From positions 26,522,367 through 26,586,366 of the forward strand of contig CM049308.1 of NCBI GenBank assembly GCA_026874595.1: a stretch of 64,000 bases of DNA, in the 5' to 3' direction. Below, piece after piece: positions 1 through 11,884 of the stretch. How positions within the stretch are numbered: position 1 is the first letter of the stretch; each line of letters opens with the position of its first letter. The notes under the pieces were generated by a model. The model saw only the letters and a list, made by a program, of their open reading frames with translations. It made no database searches and was not told where the DNA came from. The position numbers and the translations under genes are program-made. The stretch is from Sipunculus nudus (lineage: Eukaryota; Annelida; Sipuncula; Golfingiida; Sipunculidae).

Positions 1-174
1 ACGATCAACACAAAACATAGTTCAATTTCCTTGCTTTAAAGAATTCTTGTAGGGAATTTGTGCCATATAGTGCAAAGTTAGCAACATTACCAAATCCTGG
101 CCTTCATTTGCCAAAAAAAAAATTGATCCATGAAAAATTACAAAAGCAAACCATTGAACAACAAATGTATGTAT

Positions 175-480
175 GACCTAACCAGGGTCAATTCAGTTTT
201 TAAATTTAATTCAGTTCCAGTTAAAAAATGTTTATGACATTTCAATTCTAACTTGATTGCAGTGCAAGAATATTTATGGTAATTTAATCGAATTTCGATT
301 ACAATTACAATTCTGTTAATTCCAATTCAATATATTTTCTTAAACGTCAGTTCCAATTCAGTTCTGTTTACCAAGTGAATTATCAATCAAAATTGGAGAC
401 TTTTTATGAAACTGCAGTACCAGTTCATTTAAATTTGTCCAGACAAAAATCATTTTAATTTAGTTTAAATTCATTTCAGA
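175..480. repeat. Interspersed repeat rich in 'CAATTCAGTTCCAG'
   Basis: A run of variants of GGTCAATTCAG and AATTCAGTTCCAGTT over about 300 bases. The opening segment recurs at 57574-57640 in another intron of the same gene, which makes it an interspersed family. It has no coding content. The remaining parts of 1-1640 are AT-rich intron with only a short fragment at about 750-835 (TTAGCTCAGTTGACTGAAAG, GACTGGTGGCACCACCTG) that belongs to the GCTCAGCTGACTG family seen at 4021. Confidence 0.5.
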
Positions 481-1639
481 ATTCAAATTTAGTAAGACAG
501 ATGTGTTCTTTTATCTGAATCTGTGGCAAAATTTGGCATGTGTCCTCCCCCTTTACAAAGTTTCACTGGAATTAGATCAGCAGCTTTTGCATATAGTCTT
601 TGCTAAAAGACAAACATTAAGACAAGGGTGAAAAACATAACCTTCTTGTCAGTGGTATCTTAAGCTCTTTTACACAAAAATTATGTTTATGTGTTTCATT
701 TGTCTAATATTGGGCATATGATTATGCAAATAAGTGAGTATGTTTCATTTTTAGCTCAGTTGACTGAAAGTCCTGAAGACTGGTGGCACCACCTGTATTT
801 TTTCTGCTTTTTTTTTCCCCTTTATTTTGAGACTGCCAAATTATTTTAATACTAACTGATATGCAACTGTGGTTTCATCTGTGTCCTGAAATCTTGTGTG
901 TTTATCAGGGCCCTCCTTGAATAAGCTTATTTATCCAGCCACACACCCATGCATTTGATCAAACAAAGATAAAAAACAAGGTCTGCCATTTATGTCATTT
1001 ATTAAAATGACTCAATAATTCAGCTGGATGTGCCCAAATTAAATGTCAATCATGCCAGGCAGAAACGTAAGCAGAGTCCAAGATTACCTGGGTGATAATA
1101 TTAATATGTACTAGTTAGTTATTATAATGCATTAAAGCTTCTCAAGGGGCACTGCCAGGTAAAATCAAACACCAAGTGATACAATTATAATTATAAACAT
1201 AAGACATAGTGCTTGGGGGAACCAAAAAAGGCCACCCCAGCATAAACACAAAGGCATAGAACTCGAGCATTGTTTATGTAAGTGTGGTGCAAAATGGAGC
1301 TTAAAAGAAAGAACCATAGCTGAGGTAAATTTTTTTACAACTAAAAGAACCCAAGTTAACAAACATACAAAAATTATTTGACAAAGGGTGGAGGATGGGG
1401 AGGTGGTAGAAAAAGTAAAAATTCTTGCCACGTGCTGTTCAGTGGCATGGCGCAAGAGAAAAGACCAGATATCCCAAGTGGAACTCTGACTACAAGTTCT
1501 GCGCATGCGCAGTGGAGAACTAACAATGTTTGATAAAGTGATAACCAATCACATTCAGTTATCTCTCCACCTTCTGTATATGATAGATCACTAAATCTAC
1601 AAGTTATACATGAGAAACCTTGAATGCATGTGTGGTGCT

Positions 1640-2570
1640 AAATAAATATTTAATGGTCCTTCGACCCTGAAAGGTCATATTCATCACCCTGTCAGATCTG
1701 TTTGTCTGTTCATCTGTTCGTCTTTCAGTTGTACCAGTATATCCGTCAAGTTTGTTTCCTGATGATAACTCCAGTGTGAATTGCCATATGGATTTCAAAC
1801 TTGACTTATATATGGCCCACCTCTAACGCAAGAATGTTGATTTTTTGGGTCATGAGGTCAAAGGTCAAATTCACGAACCCACTTATTTAGAAAGATTGTG
1901 GATGCATTTTAAGCCAAACTTTTTATTCTAAACTTTCCATCTTGCACATACAGCTCACCTGCCAATAGGGGAATGAATTGATTGATTTTGGGGTCACAAA
2001 ATCAAAGGGCAAGGTCACAGTGGCCATCTATCCACATATTTGATTCCAAATGATAACTTCAGTTTGGAATGATATATTGATTTCAATCTTGACTTATATA
2101 TGACTCTCCAATAATGTAAGAACCCTTTTGATATTGGGGACATGAGGGTAAAGGTCAAGATCACAGGAGATCACTAGGGTCACAGGGAGTTTCCTTTCTT
2201 TTTGGGGGGTCACTAGGATCACAGGCATTTGACGTGTTATTCAACCAACTGGTTAAATAAGCAAAATAAACTAGTATGAAAGCTGCCTCTGTGTACTATA
2301 TGTTGTATACAGAGGCAGCTTTCATACTAGTTTATTTTGCTTATTTAACCAGCTGGTTGAATAACACGTCAAATGCCTGTGACTAGGATAAAGGCAAATT
2401 TCACAGGGCCCATCCATTCACAAATTAGTTTATGGATGATGACTTTAGTTTGGGTAGACGGGTTGGCTCCAAACTGATCTCAGGACCCATATTTTGAAAG
2501 CGCTTATAAACATATCCTTGTAGACAAACTCAGCTGAGTGTCAAGACCCATGTGTCCCTAGTTATTGGTT
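1640..2570. repeat. Degenerate tandem-repeat element, about 290-bp units
   Basis: Two diverged units are visible: CTTGACTTATATATG followed by a 'GAGGTCAAAGGTCAA' type segment occurs near 1801 and again near 2090. The right end (ACTCAGCTGAGTGTCAAGAC, CCATGTGTCCCTAGTT at about 2527-2563) resembles the right end of the 4021-7450 element, so it is probably a related family. It contains the foldback at 2219-2382. Confidence 0.55.
2219..2382. repeat. Near-perfect foldback, 78-bp arms with 8-bp loop
   Basis: The left arm starts TCACAGGCATTTGACGTG and ends CTGCCTCTGTGTAC; the right arm is its reverse complement, ending CACGTCAAATGCCTGTGA. I count only about two mismatches across 78 pairs. It lies inside a diverged repeat, yet its arms are nearly identical, so it is younger than its surroundings. 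It would form a long hairpin in the pre-mRNA. Confidence 0.85.
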
Positions 2571-2611
2571 ATAGTTTAATTTTTTTCTTAATGTGATACA
2601 TGTGTGTATGT

Positions 2612-2615
<4 letters not shown>

Positions 2616-2652
<37 letters not shown>
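2616..2652. repeat. (TA)n microsatellite
   Basis: About 18 uninterrupted TA units just upstream of exon 1. Confidence 0.95.
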
Positions 2653-2654
<2 letters not shown>

Positions 2655-2773
2655 ATAGACAGCCTGTTTTCTTATCTATCTAAATTAATTAATGAAAATT
2701 TTTTTTTTAAATATTTGCATTTTGTTTAACACGTCATATTAATGATAAATATATTTGTTGTTTCTCTTTATAG

Positions 2774-2926
2774 CAATTATTGCCGTTCCCACCAGATCTG
2801 CCAGAACCAGTTGTCAGGGAGCACTGCACAGCAACGGTCCAGAACAGTGTGACCTTTGACATGTGTGCTGAAAAACTTGACATTGACATTACTGCTGAAG
2901 TTGAGGCATGTGTGATAGATGTCAAG
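2774..2926 (+). CDS. VWDE-like exon 1: Cys segment after an upstream VWD domain
   Basis: Fifty-one codons, phase 0 to 0, preceded by a pyrimidine-rich acceptor ending TTTATAG and followed by donor GTATAT. The peptide runs from QLLPFPPDLPEP to EACVIDVK and has three cysteines spaced C-x12-C-x14-C, then an Asp three residues later. Exon 19 has exactly the same spacing, and there it follows a complete VWD domain, so the VWD belonging to this exon must lie upstream of the window. The segment resembles the disulfide-rich C8-type region that usually follows VWD domains. It is the first recognisable exon here; nothing coding is seen in the 2.7 kb before it. Confidence 0.88.
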
Positions 2927-3432
2927 GTATATAATATTGCACGTCTGTTTATTTATGTGAATTTATAACTCCTCAGGTACTGTACACTAAAATCCTAAAA
3001 ATGTCATGATAAATGATATGTGAAATGTAATTACCTATGAAAATTACATATATTTGAAAAACTAATGACAAATCCAAATATCATTCATCAGTGTTCTTAA
3101 ATGGCACCTTAAGGACTTAATAATCAATGTCTTCATTGTTAGGTGGGAAAGTATACGTGAATAGAAATAATAAATATTTCATATTACATGTATAATGTAA
3201 GTTCTTTTTCAGCTCAACTGAATTTCTAAAGGGCCATTAGAAAATTTTAAACTGGTTTCAGTGTTGGCCACTTCCTGGAAACAGTTCACTTAATAATAGC
3301 AAAACATTAAATGAATAAGAATACATGAATAGAAATAATTCATGTATAGAAATAATTAAATTTCTGTAATGGGGGATCAGTCATTGATATTATTTAAGTG
3401 CCCCAATCAGTATTTTGTTTGCTTTTCTTAAG
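2927..3432 (+). other. Intron 1, no recognised content
   Basis: About 500 AT-rich bases between exons 1 and 2. No repeat family seen elsewhere in the window is recognised here. There is a small local duplication of 'GAATAGAAATAAT' type sequence near 3160, 3325 and 3350. Confidence 0.6.
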
Positions 3433-3619
3433 CTTACTGGTAACCTGGACTGGGGTTTTACGGCTGCCGATGCTGTCAACGCAAAATGCAAGGATCAAAT
3501 CGTCGCAATTCCAGACCTGTGGGAAGATGACGGTGAAGGCAATATGGTGCCTCCAGTTTTGTTACCTGCCTTTAAGCCATGCCCTGACAACTGCAAAGGT
3601 CATGGTGAATGCAAAGAAG
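3433..3619 (+). CDS. VWDE-like exon 2: linker and first half of EGF domain
   Basis: Phase 0 to 1, acceptor TTTTCTTAAG, donor GTATGA. The first 45 or so residues (LTGNLDWGFTAADAV onward) continue the post-VWD segment. The last 14 begin an EGF domain with CPDNCKGHGEC. The domain is completed by exon 3, giving C-x3-C-x5-C-x4-C-x1-C-x8-C, the same spacing as exons 20-21. The intron splits the EGF domain after the third cysteine in both copies. Exon 20 is nine bases shorter and otherwise parallel. Confidence 0.9.
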
Positions 3620-4020
3620 GTATGACCAAACGTTTCCTTTTTTTAGCCAAGATCTGTCAGTGAATACTGATACAGTCGTTAAAAAATTGTTGGTTGTAAA
3701 TTATATTACAAAAAATATCATTTGCTCAGACACTGATTATTTAGGGTTAGGCTGTATTTATGAAAATAATGAATTTTACCATACCATTCTTGTCTGTGTT
3801 TATCATTATATATACTTTGGAACCTTGTTTATATGAGCATCCTTGGGACTGGGATGAACTGCCCACATTACAGTGGTGTCCACTGTATGGAGCTGCCCAT
3901 TAGGAGAGGTCCACAATACTGTGATTGGTGTCATATTCGGGAGGTTAAACTATAACAATTTTCACTTTTTCAGTGTTTCACGAGGGCTCACAACATAGTA
4001 AACTACACAGATTTTATCCT

Positions 4021-7000
4021 TTTTTAGCTCAGCTGACTGAAAGTCATCTGAGCTATAGCGATCACTCTTTGTCCGTCGTCCGTCTGTCCGTCTGTCTGTC
4101 TGTCCGTCTGTCCGTCCGTTAACCAGGCACAAATGGTAACCGCTGGACCTAGAACCTTGTAACTTGGGATTCTGAGAGGTCCATAAAAAATCTCCTTGGA
4201 AACCAGAAATTAGGTCTCTGTTACCCATATCCTTCGAGCTATGTGGCCCCAAAGTACCCCCCAGAAAAGTCAAAAATTTCATACAAAAACTTCAATATCT
4301 CATTAACTACTTGACTGATGGTCATGATTTTTGGCATACATATTGATCATGAGATGTTACATCACTTCCTGCAGACTGGTGGCGCCACCTGTATTTTTCG
4401 ATTTTTTACGAATTTTTTCCTCTATTTTTGAGACCTTTAAAAATGTGAACATCTGTTAACAAGGCACAAATCATAAAGACTGGACTTAGAATCTTAATTC
4501 TTGACACACTGAGAGGTCCATGAAAAATCTCCTTGGAAACCAGAAATTAGGTCTCTGTTACCCATATCCTTTGAGCTATGGGGCCCCAAAGTACCCCCCA
4601 GAATAGTAAAAAATTTCATACAAAAACTTCAATATCTCAATAACTACATCACTGATGGTCTTCATTTTTGGTAAACATATTGATCATGAGATGTTCGATC
4701 AGTTCCTGCAGACTGGTGGCGCCACCTGTACTGTTTGATTTTTTACGATTTTTTCCTCTATTTTTGAGACCTTTGAGGATGCTGTCATCTGTTAGCGTGG
4801 CACAAATTGTAACGACTGGACCTAGAATCTTCATTTTCGACACACTGAGAGACCTATGAAAAGTCTCCATGGAAACCAGAAATTAGGTCTCTGTTACCCA
4901 TATCCTTCGAGCTATGGGGCCCAAAATTACCCCCCAGAATAGTCAAAAATTTCATACAAAAACTTCAATATCTCATTAACTACATCACTGATGGTCATGA
5001 TTTTCGACATACATATTGATCATGAGATGTTTCATCAGTTTGTGCAGACTGGTGGCGCCACCTGTATTTTTCAATGTTCACGAATTGTTTTCTCCAATTT
5101 TGAGACCTTTAAGGATGTAGTTATCTGTCAACAGGGTACAAATCGTAACGACTGGACCTAGAATCTTCGTTCTTGACACACAGGGAGACCCATGATAAGT
5201 CTCAATGGAAACCTGAAATTTGGTCTCTGTTACCCATATCCTTTGAGCTATGGCACTCCAAAGTACAGCTCAGAATAATGGAAAATTTGATACAAAAGCT
5301 AAAGTATCTGAACAACTAATGCAGAGATAACCATAATTGTTTGCATGGATATTGATCATGGAGTGTTTCATAAGTTTCTGCAGACTGGTGGCACCACCTG
5401 TATTTGTTCGTTTTTTTTTACGAAATTTTTCTGTATTTTTGAGACCTTTAAAGATATGAACATCTGTTAACAGGGCACAAATCATAAAAACTGGACCAAG
5501 AATCTTCATTCTTGACACACAGGGAGACCCATGAAAAGTCTCCATGGAAACTTGAAATTAGGTCTCTGTTACCCATATTCTTTAAGCTGTATGGGTCCAA
5601 AATACCCCCCCCCCCCCCAGAAAAATGGAAAATTTGATACAAAAACTGCAGTATTTCAATAACTACAACACTGATGGTCATGATTTTCGGCATACATATT
5701 GATCATGAGCTGTTCCATCAGTTTCTGCAGACTGGGTGTGCCACCTCTATTTTTTTTTCAAATTTTTATGAATTTTATTCTTTTTTTTGAGACCTTTAAA
5801 GATGTGGTTATCTGTCAACAGGGTACAAATCGCAACAACTGGACCTAGAATCTTCATTCTTGTCATGCAAGGAGGCCCATGAAAGGTGCCTGTGGAAACT
5901 TGAAATTAGGTCTCTGTTACCCATATCCTTCAAGCTATAGGACTCCGAAGTATCCCTCAGAATAATGGACAATTTGATACAAAAACTGAAGTATCTGAAC
6001 AACTAATGCAGAGATCACCATGATTTTTTGCATGGATATTGACCATTAAGTGTTTTTATTAGTTTCTGCAGACTGGTGGAGCCACCTGTATTTTTGTATC
6101 CGCCAAAAGGAAGTTTTGCGGATACTATGTTTTTAACCGAGTTCCTCCGCCGCGGCGGCGTTCCTTTCCAGAGAGCTCCTCGGAGACTAATGGACCGATT
6201 TTTCCCAAACTTACACCTATTATTGGGTCACATGTGAACTGGTGCCTAACCAATTTGCATTGACCTCTGACCTTTCCTCTCTATCCAGTGTCAATTTGTT
6301 GGTCTGTTTCCACTCATAAACCCTCATATCTCGGGAACCGTTTGACCGATCAGGAAATAAAATTGATACAAATGTAGCCCTTGGATTGCTTTATAACATA
6401 CACAAAAAATGGTGGCGCCACCTGTAACCATGTTTGCACAGTGTCCATCTGTTCATCTGCCTTGGGTTAAAATCACTCATATCTCTGCAGTGAATTGACT
6501 AATTCACCTGAAATTCGTCATGTGTATACATCCAGGATAGCTTTCTTGATTTTATGACAGGTGGCGCCACCTACGTTCACGTTCACGCTGATGACATCCA
6601 AGCTTGTATCTCGGGAACCGTTTGACCGATCAGGAAATAGAATTTATACAAATGTAGCCCTTTGATAGCTCTGTAACATACACAAAAAATGGTGGCGCCA
6701 CCTGTAACAATGTTTGCACAGCGTCTGTCTGTTAGTCTGCCGTGGCCTAAAATACTCATTTCTCTGTAGTGGTTCGACATAACTGCCTAAAATTTTGCAG
6801 GTTTATACATCGTGGACAGCTTTCTTGATTTTATGACAGGTGGCGCCACCTACATTCTAGTTAACGCTGGACACATCCAAGCTCATATCTCAGGAACCAT
6901 TTGATCGATTGGGCCAAAATTGTGCATGTGTTTAGATCTCACATAGGTCTTTATCATACACAAAACTGGAGGGGTTACCTGCAAAGATTTTTGCACAGTG

Positions 7001-7450
7001 TTTGTCTGTTTGTCTGCCATGGGCAAAAATCGCTCATATACATGTAGTGGTTTGACTTTTCTGCCTAAAATTTTGCAGGTGTATACAACTTGGACAGCTT
7101 TCTGGATTTGTGGTAGGTGGCACAACCTACATACACATTTAGGCTGCAGACATCCATGCTAATATGCAACATACCTCACTCTATTTCCCCTTGCCACTCA
7201 ATCCATGCCTCACCATCCGATTTTGGCAGATACATGTAGTCACTTGTCGGTTACCCGTATTCTAGTTTTAAAAGTTTACACATTTTTCTCTATTTTTGAG
7301 ATATATAAATACAGACTAAATCTTGGCCTGTTGGTTAATCTGTTTGATGCTTCAGTTGAATGGGTATATACTACCATTCTGATGATAAAATTTCCTTTTG
7401 CGAATCTCTTCCCAGTCAGCTGAGCGTCATGACCCATGGGTCACTTGTTG
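4021..7450 (+). mobile_element. TIR element with internal ~340-bp tandem repeats (GCTCAGCTGACTG family)
   Basis: The 5' end has GCTCAGCTGACTG (4027) and the 3' end its exact reverse complement CAGTCAGCTGAGC (7413), giving 13-bp terminal inverted repeats. The 5' end is followed by a GTCCGTCTGTCC-rich stretch. The interior is six tandem units starting at GACTGGTGGCGCCACCTG near 4374, 4711, 5047, 5383, 5730 and 6071 (spacings 336-347). There is no coding capacity, so it is non-autonomous. The unit after 6071 is interrupted by a Helitron-like insertion and resumes after it. The rest of this intron (3620-4020, 7450-8177, 9611-10089) shows nothing recognisable apart from a TACAGTAGACCCTC-type repeat scrap near 7609. 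Confidence 0.8.
6099..7265 (+). mobile_element. Helitron-like non-autonomous element, copy 1 (nested)
   Basis: It begins TCCGCC after an A, with a 5' hairpin (CCAAAAGGAAGTTTTGCGGA), and ends CTAG followed by T, with a degenerate hairpin (GTAGTCACTTGTCGGTTAC) 7 bases before CTAG. It sits inside the tandem element at 4021-7450. Removing it rejoins TATTTTTGTA to TTTTAAAAG, which aligns with neighbouring units. This fixes the insertion between A and T, the known Helitron target preference. The interior has alternating blocks with the palindrome GGTGGCGCCACC. No Rep/helicase coding is present. Confidence 0.82.
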
Positions 7451-8177
7451 TATGAATTAAGTGCTATATTTGAAAAAATGTATACAATTTTAAAAGACCC
7501 AGGAAACATAGAGCAAGTGAAAATTCTTGTTCATTAGATACTGTAGATACTGTAATAGTCTCATATATTATGCATGGTATCAATCTTTAACTTAGAGATA
7601 ACACAAATACAGTAGACCCTCAAATATCCAAATGATTTGGGGGACATAAAATTTGTTTGAATAATTGATTTTACAGATATGCAAGTCAGACATTTTTCAA
7701 GATGTATACACTGCTTATATATTGGGCATATCATTATCAACATTTCATTAATATGTTAATCCTGGCATACCATTTTTGATCATCATTAATCCTGTTTTCC
7801 TTTCAAAATCAGCAAAACATTTAATCAAGGTAAATTTTCCTTACTTTAAATTTTGGAAAAACAAATTTTCCGTGAAAAGAGATACAGAAATTCAAGGCTC
7901 TATTGTATATGTTAATATATATAATGTCAAAATTTTACCATGCATAACTACAAACACAGATAATGTAAATGAAATGAGAATCAGACTAAATTATAAACTC
8001 AGAAGTATGTTTTCAACTAAATAGTTTAGGCAAATTATTTATAACAGTTTTATTTTTGCAATAATTCCTCTATCAAGAGTATCACAAATTTAAACCCTCA
8101 CAAAACAAAAAGCTGACCACTGTACGGTATCTTCAGACTGCCAAATCCTAAATAGTATAAAAATAAATTCTAATTGT

Positions 8178-9278
8178 ATGTTTTTGACTGGGTTCCGCCG
8201 CCGCGGCTTTTGTTTCCAGAGAACTTCTCTGAGACTACTGGAATGATTTTTCCGAAACTTACACCAATTATCGGGTCACATGTGAACTGGTGCCTAACCA
8301 ATTTTTCGTGACCTCTGACCTTTCCTTTTTGCCCAGCGTCTATTTGTGGGTCTGTTTCCACACATAAACCCACATATCTTGGGAACGGTTTGACCTATCG
8401 GTAAAAATTTTTTGTACAAATGTAGCCTTTGGATAGCTTTATAACATACACAAAAAATGGTGGCGCCACCTGCAACTGTGTTTGCACAGTGTCCATCTGT
8501 CCATCTGCCTTGGGTTAAAATCACTCATATCTCTGCAGTGGTTTGACTAATTCACCTGAAAATCCTGGATAGCTTTCTTGATTTTATGACACGTTGCACC
8601 ACCTACATTCACATTCACGCTGCAGACATCAATGCTTTTATCTCTGGACTGGTTTGACATATATTCCTGAAAATTTGCATGTGTATAGATTTTACATAGC
8701 TCTTTATCATAAGCAAAACTGGTGGTGCCACCTGCAACCATTTTTGCACAGCATCCGTCTGTTTGTCTGCCGTGGGATAAAATCACTCATATCTAGTCAG
8801 TGGTTTGACATATCTGCCAAAAATTTTGCAGGTTTATACATCCTGGACAGCTTTCTTGATTTTATGACAGGTGGCGCCACCTACATTCTTGTTTACGCTG
8901 CAGACTTCCAAGCTCATATCTCAGGACTGGTTCGACATATCCCCCTAAAATTTTGCATGTGTATTGATCTCACATAACTCTTAATCATACACAAAATTGG
9001 TGGCACCACCTGCCACCATTTTTGCACAAGTCCATCTGTTTGTCTGCTGTAGGATAAAATCACTCATATACATTTAGTGGTTTGACCTATCTGTCTAAAA
9101 TTTGGCATATGTATATAACTTGGACAGCTTTCTGGATTTTGTGGTAGGTGGTGCAGCTTACATACACATTTCAGCTGCAGACATTCATGCTAATATGCAA
9201 CACACCTCACTCTATTTCCCTTTGCCACTCTGATTTTGGCAGATAGACGTAGTCGCTTGTCGACTACCCGTATTCTAG
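8178..9278 (+). mobile_element. Helitron-like element, copy 2 (5' hairpin missing)
   Basis: It is homologous throughout to copy 1. The 3' end is intact: GTAGTCGCTTGTCGACTAC forms a 7-bp-stem hairpin, then CCGTATT, CTAG and a flanking T. At the 5' end the sequence passes from TTGTA straight to TGTTTTTGACTGGG, so the 28 bases holding the 5' hairpin are absent. Confidence 0.8.
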
Positions 9279-9610
9279 TTTATATAAGAACTCCCAACAT
9301 GGCCCCCTGCATGACACAGTGACCTGCAATTCTCTGAGAACTTACAATAGATAACTAAAAATTTGCACTCACAGATCAAAGACCTCCGCCATATAGCATT
9401 GTCAGAAATGTAGCATTTGTCCATAAAAAATTCTAGGATCAAGATGGTGATCCAGATCACCCTTAAAACTATTCAGTTGTTCCTTACATCATTGCTGAAT
9501 TGTCCTGAAAATTTCATCAAATTCATTCATAATTTTTTTAGCAATGTTGCAAAAAAAAAACAGACCAAAAAAAATGCAGAAAACATAAACACTGCTTGGA
9601 GGAGTTAATG
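9279..9610. repeat. Interspersed repeat (FATE: 'TCCTGAAAATTTCATC' family)
   Basis: This contains CTGAATTGTCCTGAAAATTT and a poly-A-rich end with AACAGACCAAAAAAAATGC. The same block order (fail-safe landmarks 'CTGAAATGTCCTGAAAATTT', 'GTTGTGAACAGAC', 'GGAGGCAATGATT') occurs near 14400-14650, 30050-30355 and 38770-39000. It is a short interspersed family with no coding capacity; class unknown. Confidence 0.5.
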
Positions 9611-10089
9611 ATTGACTGCAACTGCTACCCACATCATATTGTTTCTACATTTTCCTCAGATTTCCTGCAGTGTACCATAACAAATCAATTAATAATTGTG
9701 TACAAGTTCAAATCCTACTATTTGCTGTTGAGGTGATTTCCTGCAATTTCTTCTAATACAGTATCTAATAATTATCCTGAAACAAATTTCAATTTGCTAA
9801 GATTTCTGTCAACAAATATTGCAGTTAATTAAAGGAATTCATATTAGGAGAAGCCTGTTTTACTCTAAAATGGTTGGAAATGTATTAATATGAAATTTTA
9901 AATGTTTAATTACCCAGTGAAAGTTTGTGTAGCACTTATTGATTCAATAATTCACTAATGTTATGTCACTTATTGAATTGTGGTTAAAGGTCATAAGTTT
10001 TATGAATTGAAAATATCACAAACCCAGTATAATTATGAAGATTTGCTTAATCTTAGTGAGTCAATATGGAGATCCTGTTTTTTCTCCAG

Positions 10090-10277
10090 GTGTATGTGAG
10101 TGTGAAGAAGACTGGTTTGGTGTTAACTGCGGCATTCCCGTTCCTGCACCTATCCCAGAATGCAGTATACCTAAGCCAATTTGCGATCCTCGCAAAGAAG
10201 ATTGTTCAGTCATTGAGATCGATGGGGATGAGTTTGCTAATGTGCCTGGGCTTGTTGTGCTGGTGACCTATATCACA
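10090..10277 (+). CDS. VWDE-like exon 3: end of EGF domain and start of beta-rich segment
   Basis: Phase 1 to 0, acceptor TTTTTCTCCAG, donor GTGAGT. It opens with VCECEEDWFGVNC, the second half of the EGF domain including the usual aromatic-Gly before the last Cys. After a Pro-rich hinge comes CDPRKEDC (C-x6-C), the start of the segment that in VWDE proteins follows the first EGF and looks like an Ig/TIG-type beta fold. Exon 21 is the paralogue (185 against 188 bases, same phases, CDRSLGPC). The preceding intron of 6.5 kb is one of the longest here and carries two Helitron-like copies. Confidence 0.9.
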
Positions 10278-10384
10278 GTGAGTACATCATTTCTGGATAC
10301 ACTAGCTGACCTTGTAGAAGTATTATACTTGTCTGAGAAAGTGATTTATTTTTTACTTTTTATATGCCTCTCAAATGACAGAAG

Positions 10385-10790
10385 TATTATCGTATACCCA
10401 CTGTCTGTCACTGTGACCTATATTCTCCAAGTTATACAGCAAAAACTAAAAATCCATCTGTCTTAGTGTTGAAATGCAAATTTTTTACCAAAAGATCCAG
10501 GAACTTCAAACTTCACCTGCTAATTGGTCCATTCAGGTCCTCCAAAGAAACAAGAAAGTAGGTAAATGTGGCCAATATTCTCCAAGTTATCCAGCAAAAA
10601 CCTTGAGAACCATTGTCTATCATTAAAGGGCACAAGTCATAACCATAACCAAGGAAGTTCTTACTTCACACATTGACAGAACCTGATAGGTTCTCTATGA
10701 AATCTGATTTAGTAGGTCAATGTGACCTTTATTCTTTGAGTTATGCAGCAAAAATATCAGAATCCATCTGTCAGACTATATACAACTCAC
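10385..10790. repeat. Tandem repeat, three ~150-bp units
   Basis: A segment of the form TTCTCCAAGTTATACAGCAAAA followed by 'CCATCTGTC' recurs near 10420, 10571 and 10722, each preceded by a GTGACCTATATT-like motif. It belongs to the diverse tandem-repeat-bearing elements seen in other introns. From 10790 to 11235 I recognise only a scrap near 11105-11210 resembling 48170-48250. Confidence 0.55.
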
Positions 10791-11235
10791 ACAAACTTTG
10801 AAGTAATTCTAGCTTTAGTATTTTACTGTATATTTGCTTCATTATCCATTCTTATTTACAGTTTTGTGCAGAGTGAATGGAAGGCATGTTAAAATTCAAT
10901 ATACAGGCGCCTTCTGGAGACATGGATGCCAGTGGGTTAGTCCACTGTTAAGGGAGGGGTGGCCAGGATATCTTACAGGTAGATGGCATGAGGATCGGTG
11001 TTGATTTCCCTGTACATAAAATTCAGGGCAAGAAAATCATAATGTTCAGGGTTTGTGTTTCAAGAAACATGTTCATTGTGTTATTCTGCTCTGTATTACA
11101 TATACACAGTGCTGTCTCACTAACATGACAACTTGCATGACCAGCCAAAGTGGTCAATGTAGAAGGGTGGTTGTTTAAGTGGGTTGTTATAAGGATGCTT
11201 GATATTAGTTTAGGACTGAAAAGGTGGCTGTCTTA

Positions 11236-11581
11236 GGCCAAAAAAAATAAAAGGTTACGGTTCTCAGGCACCGCCCGCATAAATTTTAACCCCCACCTCA
11301 AAATGTTTTATTTTGAATTTTCAGTCTATTGAAACTTACCAGTTTTGAGCTCCAGCCACTCAGATATTTCTTTCAATAAGATAACATAATACAGTTTTAA
11401 TAAAATTTCCTTTGTTTTGTAGTGCTTTCACTTATTTATCAAAGAAAATCTGTTATTATCATGCTTTTCCCTGATCATATGACATTTTTTTTCGAAAACA
11501 TACAAAAAAGGTAAAAAAAGCCCGCCCGCATTGATTTCTCAAAAAAGTGCCTGAGAACCAAAACTTATTTCATTTTTGGCC
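11236..11581 (+). mobile_element. Harbinger-like MITE, copy A
   Basis: 346 bases with long terminal inverted repeats: the left end is GGCCAAAAAAAATAAAAGG then GGTTCTCAGGCAC, and the right end is GTGCCTGAGAACC ... TTTTTGGCC. It is flanked on both sides by TTA, a 3-bp target duplication. A/T-rich 3-bp target duplications fit the PIF/Harbinger superfamily. There is no ORF. Confidence 0.8.
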
Positions 11582-11653
11582 TTACCAGGATGGTAGAGAT
11601 AGTAGGGTTTTCATCAGAGGAGATTTCACTGTATATTACATTTTGTTTTACAG

Positions 11654-11884
11654 ATAAAGCCAACAGGAACAGAAAAAGATGCCCCAATTGAGGTAGTACC
11701 CACCTTCATCAGCACAGTCAAAATATCCATCACTATTGAGATCAAGTCCGGTTTACACCCGACAGGTATAATAATCCAAGTCAGCAAAGATGGTGGAGAA
11801 ACCCTGGGCCCTGAGGTCAAAATCGTCTTCCCAAACACAGATTGCTTTGAATGTGACCCAGAAACAGCAGAATGTCTGCAAAAG
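11654..11884 (+). CDS. VWDE-like exon 4: beta-rich segment
   Basis: Seventy-seven codons, phase 0 to 0, acceptor TTTGTTTTACAG, donor GTCAGT. Alternating hydrophobic residues (ISTVKISITIEI, GIIIQVSKDGG) suggest beta strands. The end, TDCFECDPETAEC, matches the place where VWDE proteins have a Cys pair after a conserved 'sNDG' type motif. Exon 22 has exactly the same length (231 bases) and phases and a parallel sequence, which supports both boundaries. A possible earlier donor about 120 bases inside the exon is rejected on that ground. Confidence 0.87.

Noticed and set aside
11654-11764. Earlier donor (GTATAA) within exon 4
   Set aside because: The paralogous exon 22 has the full 231-base length, and the longer form keeps the conserved Cys-containing end and the frame.
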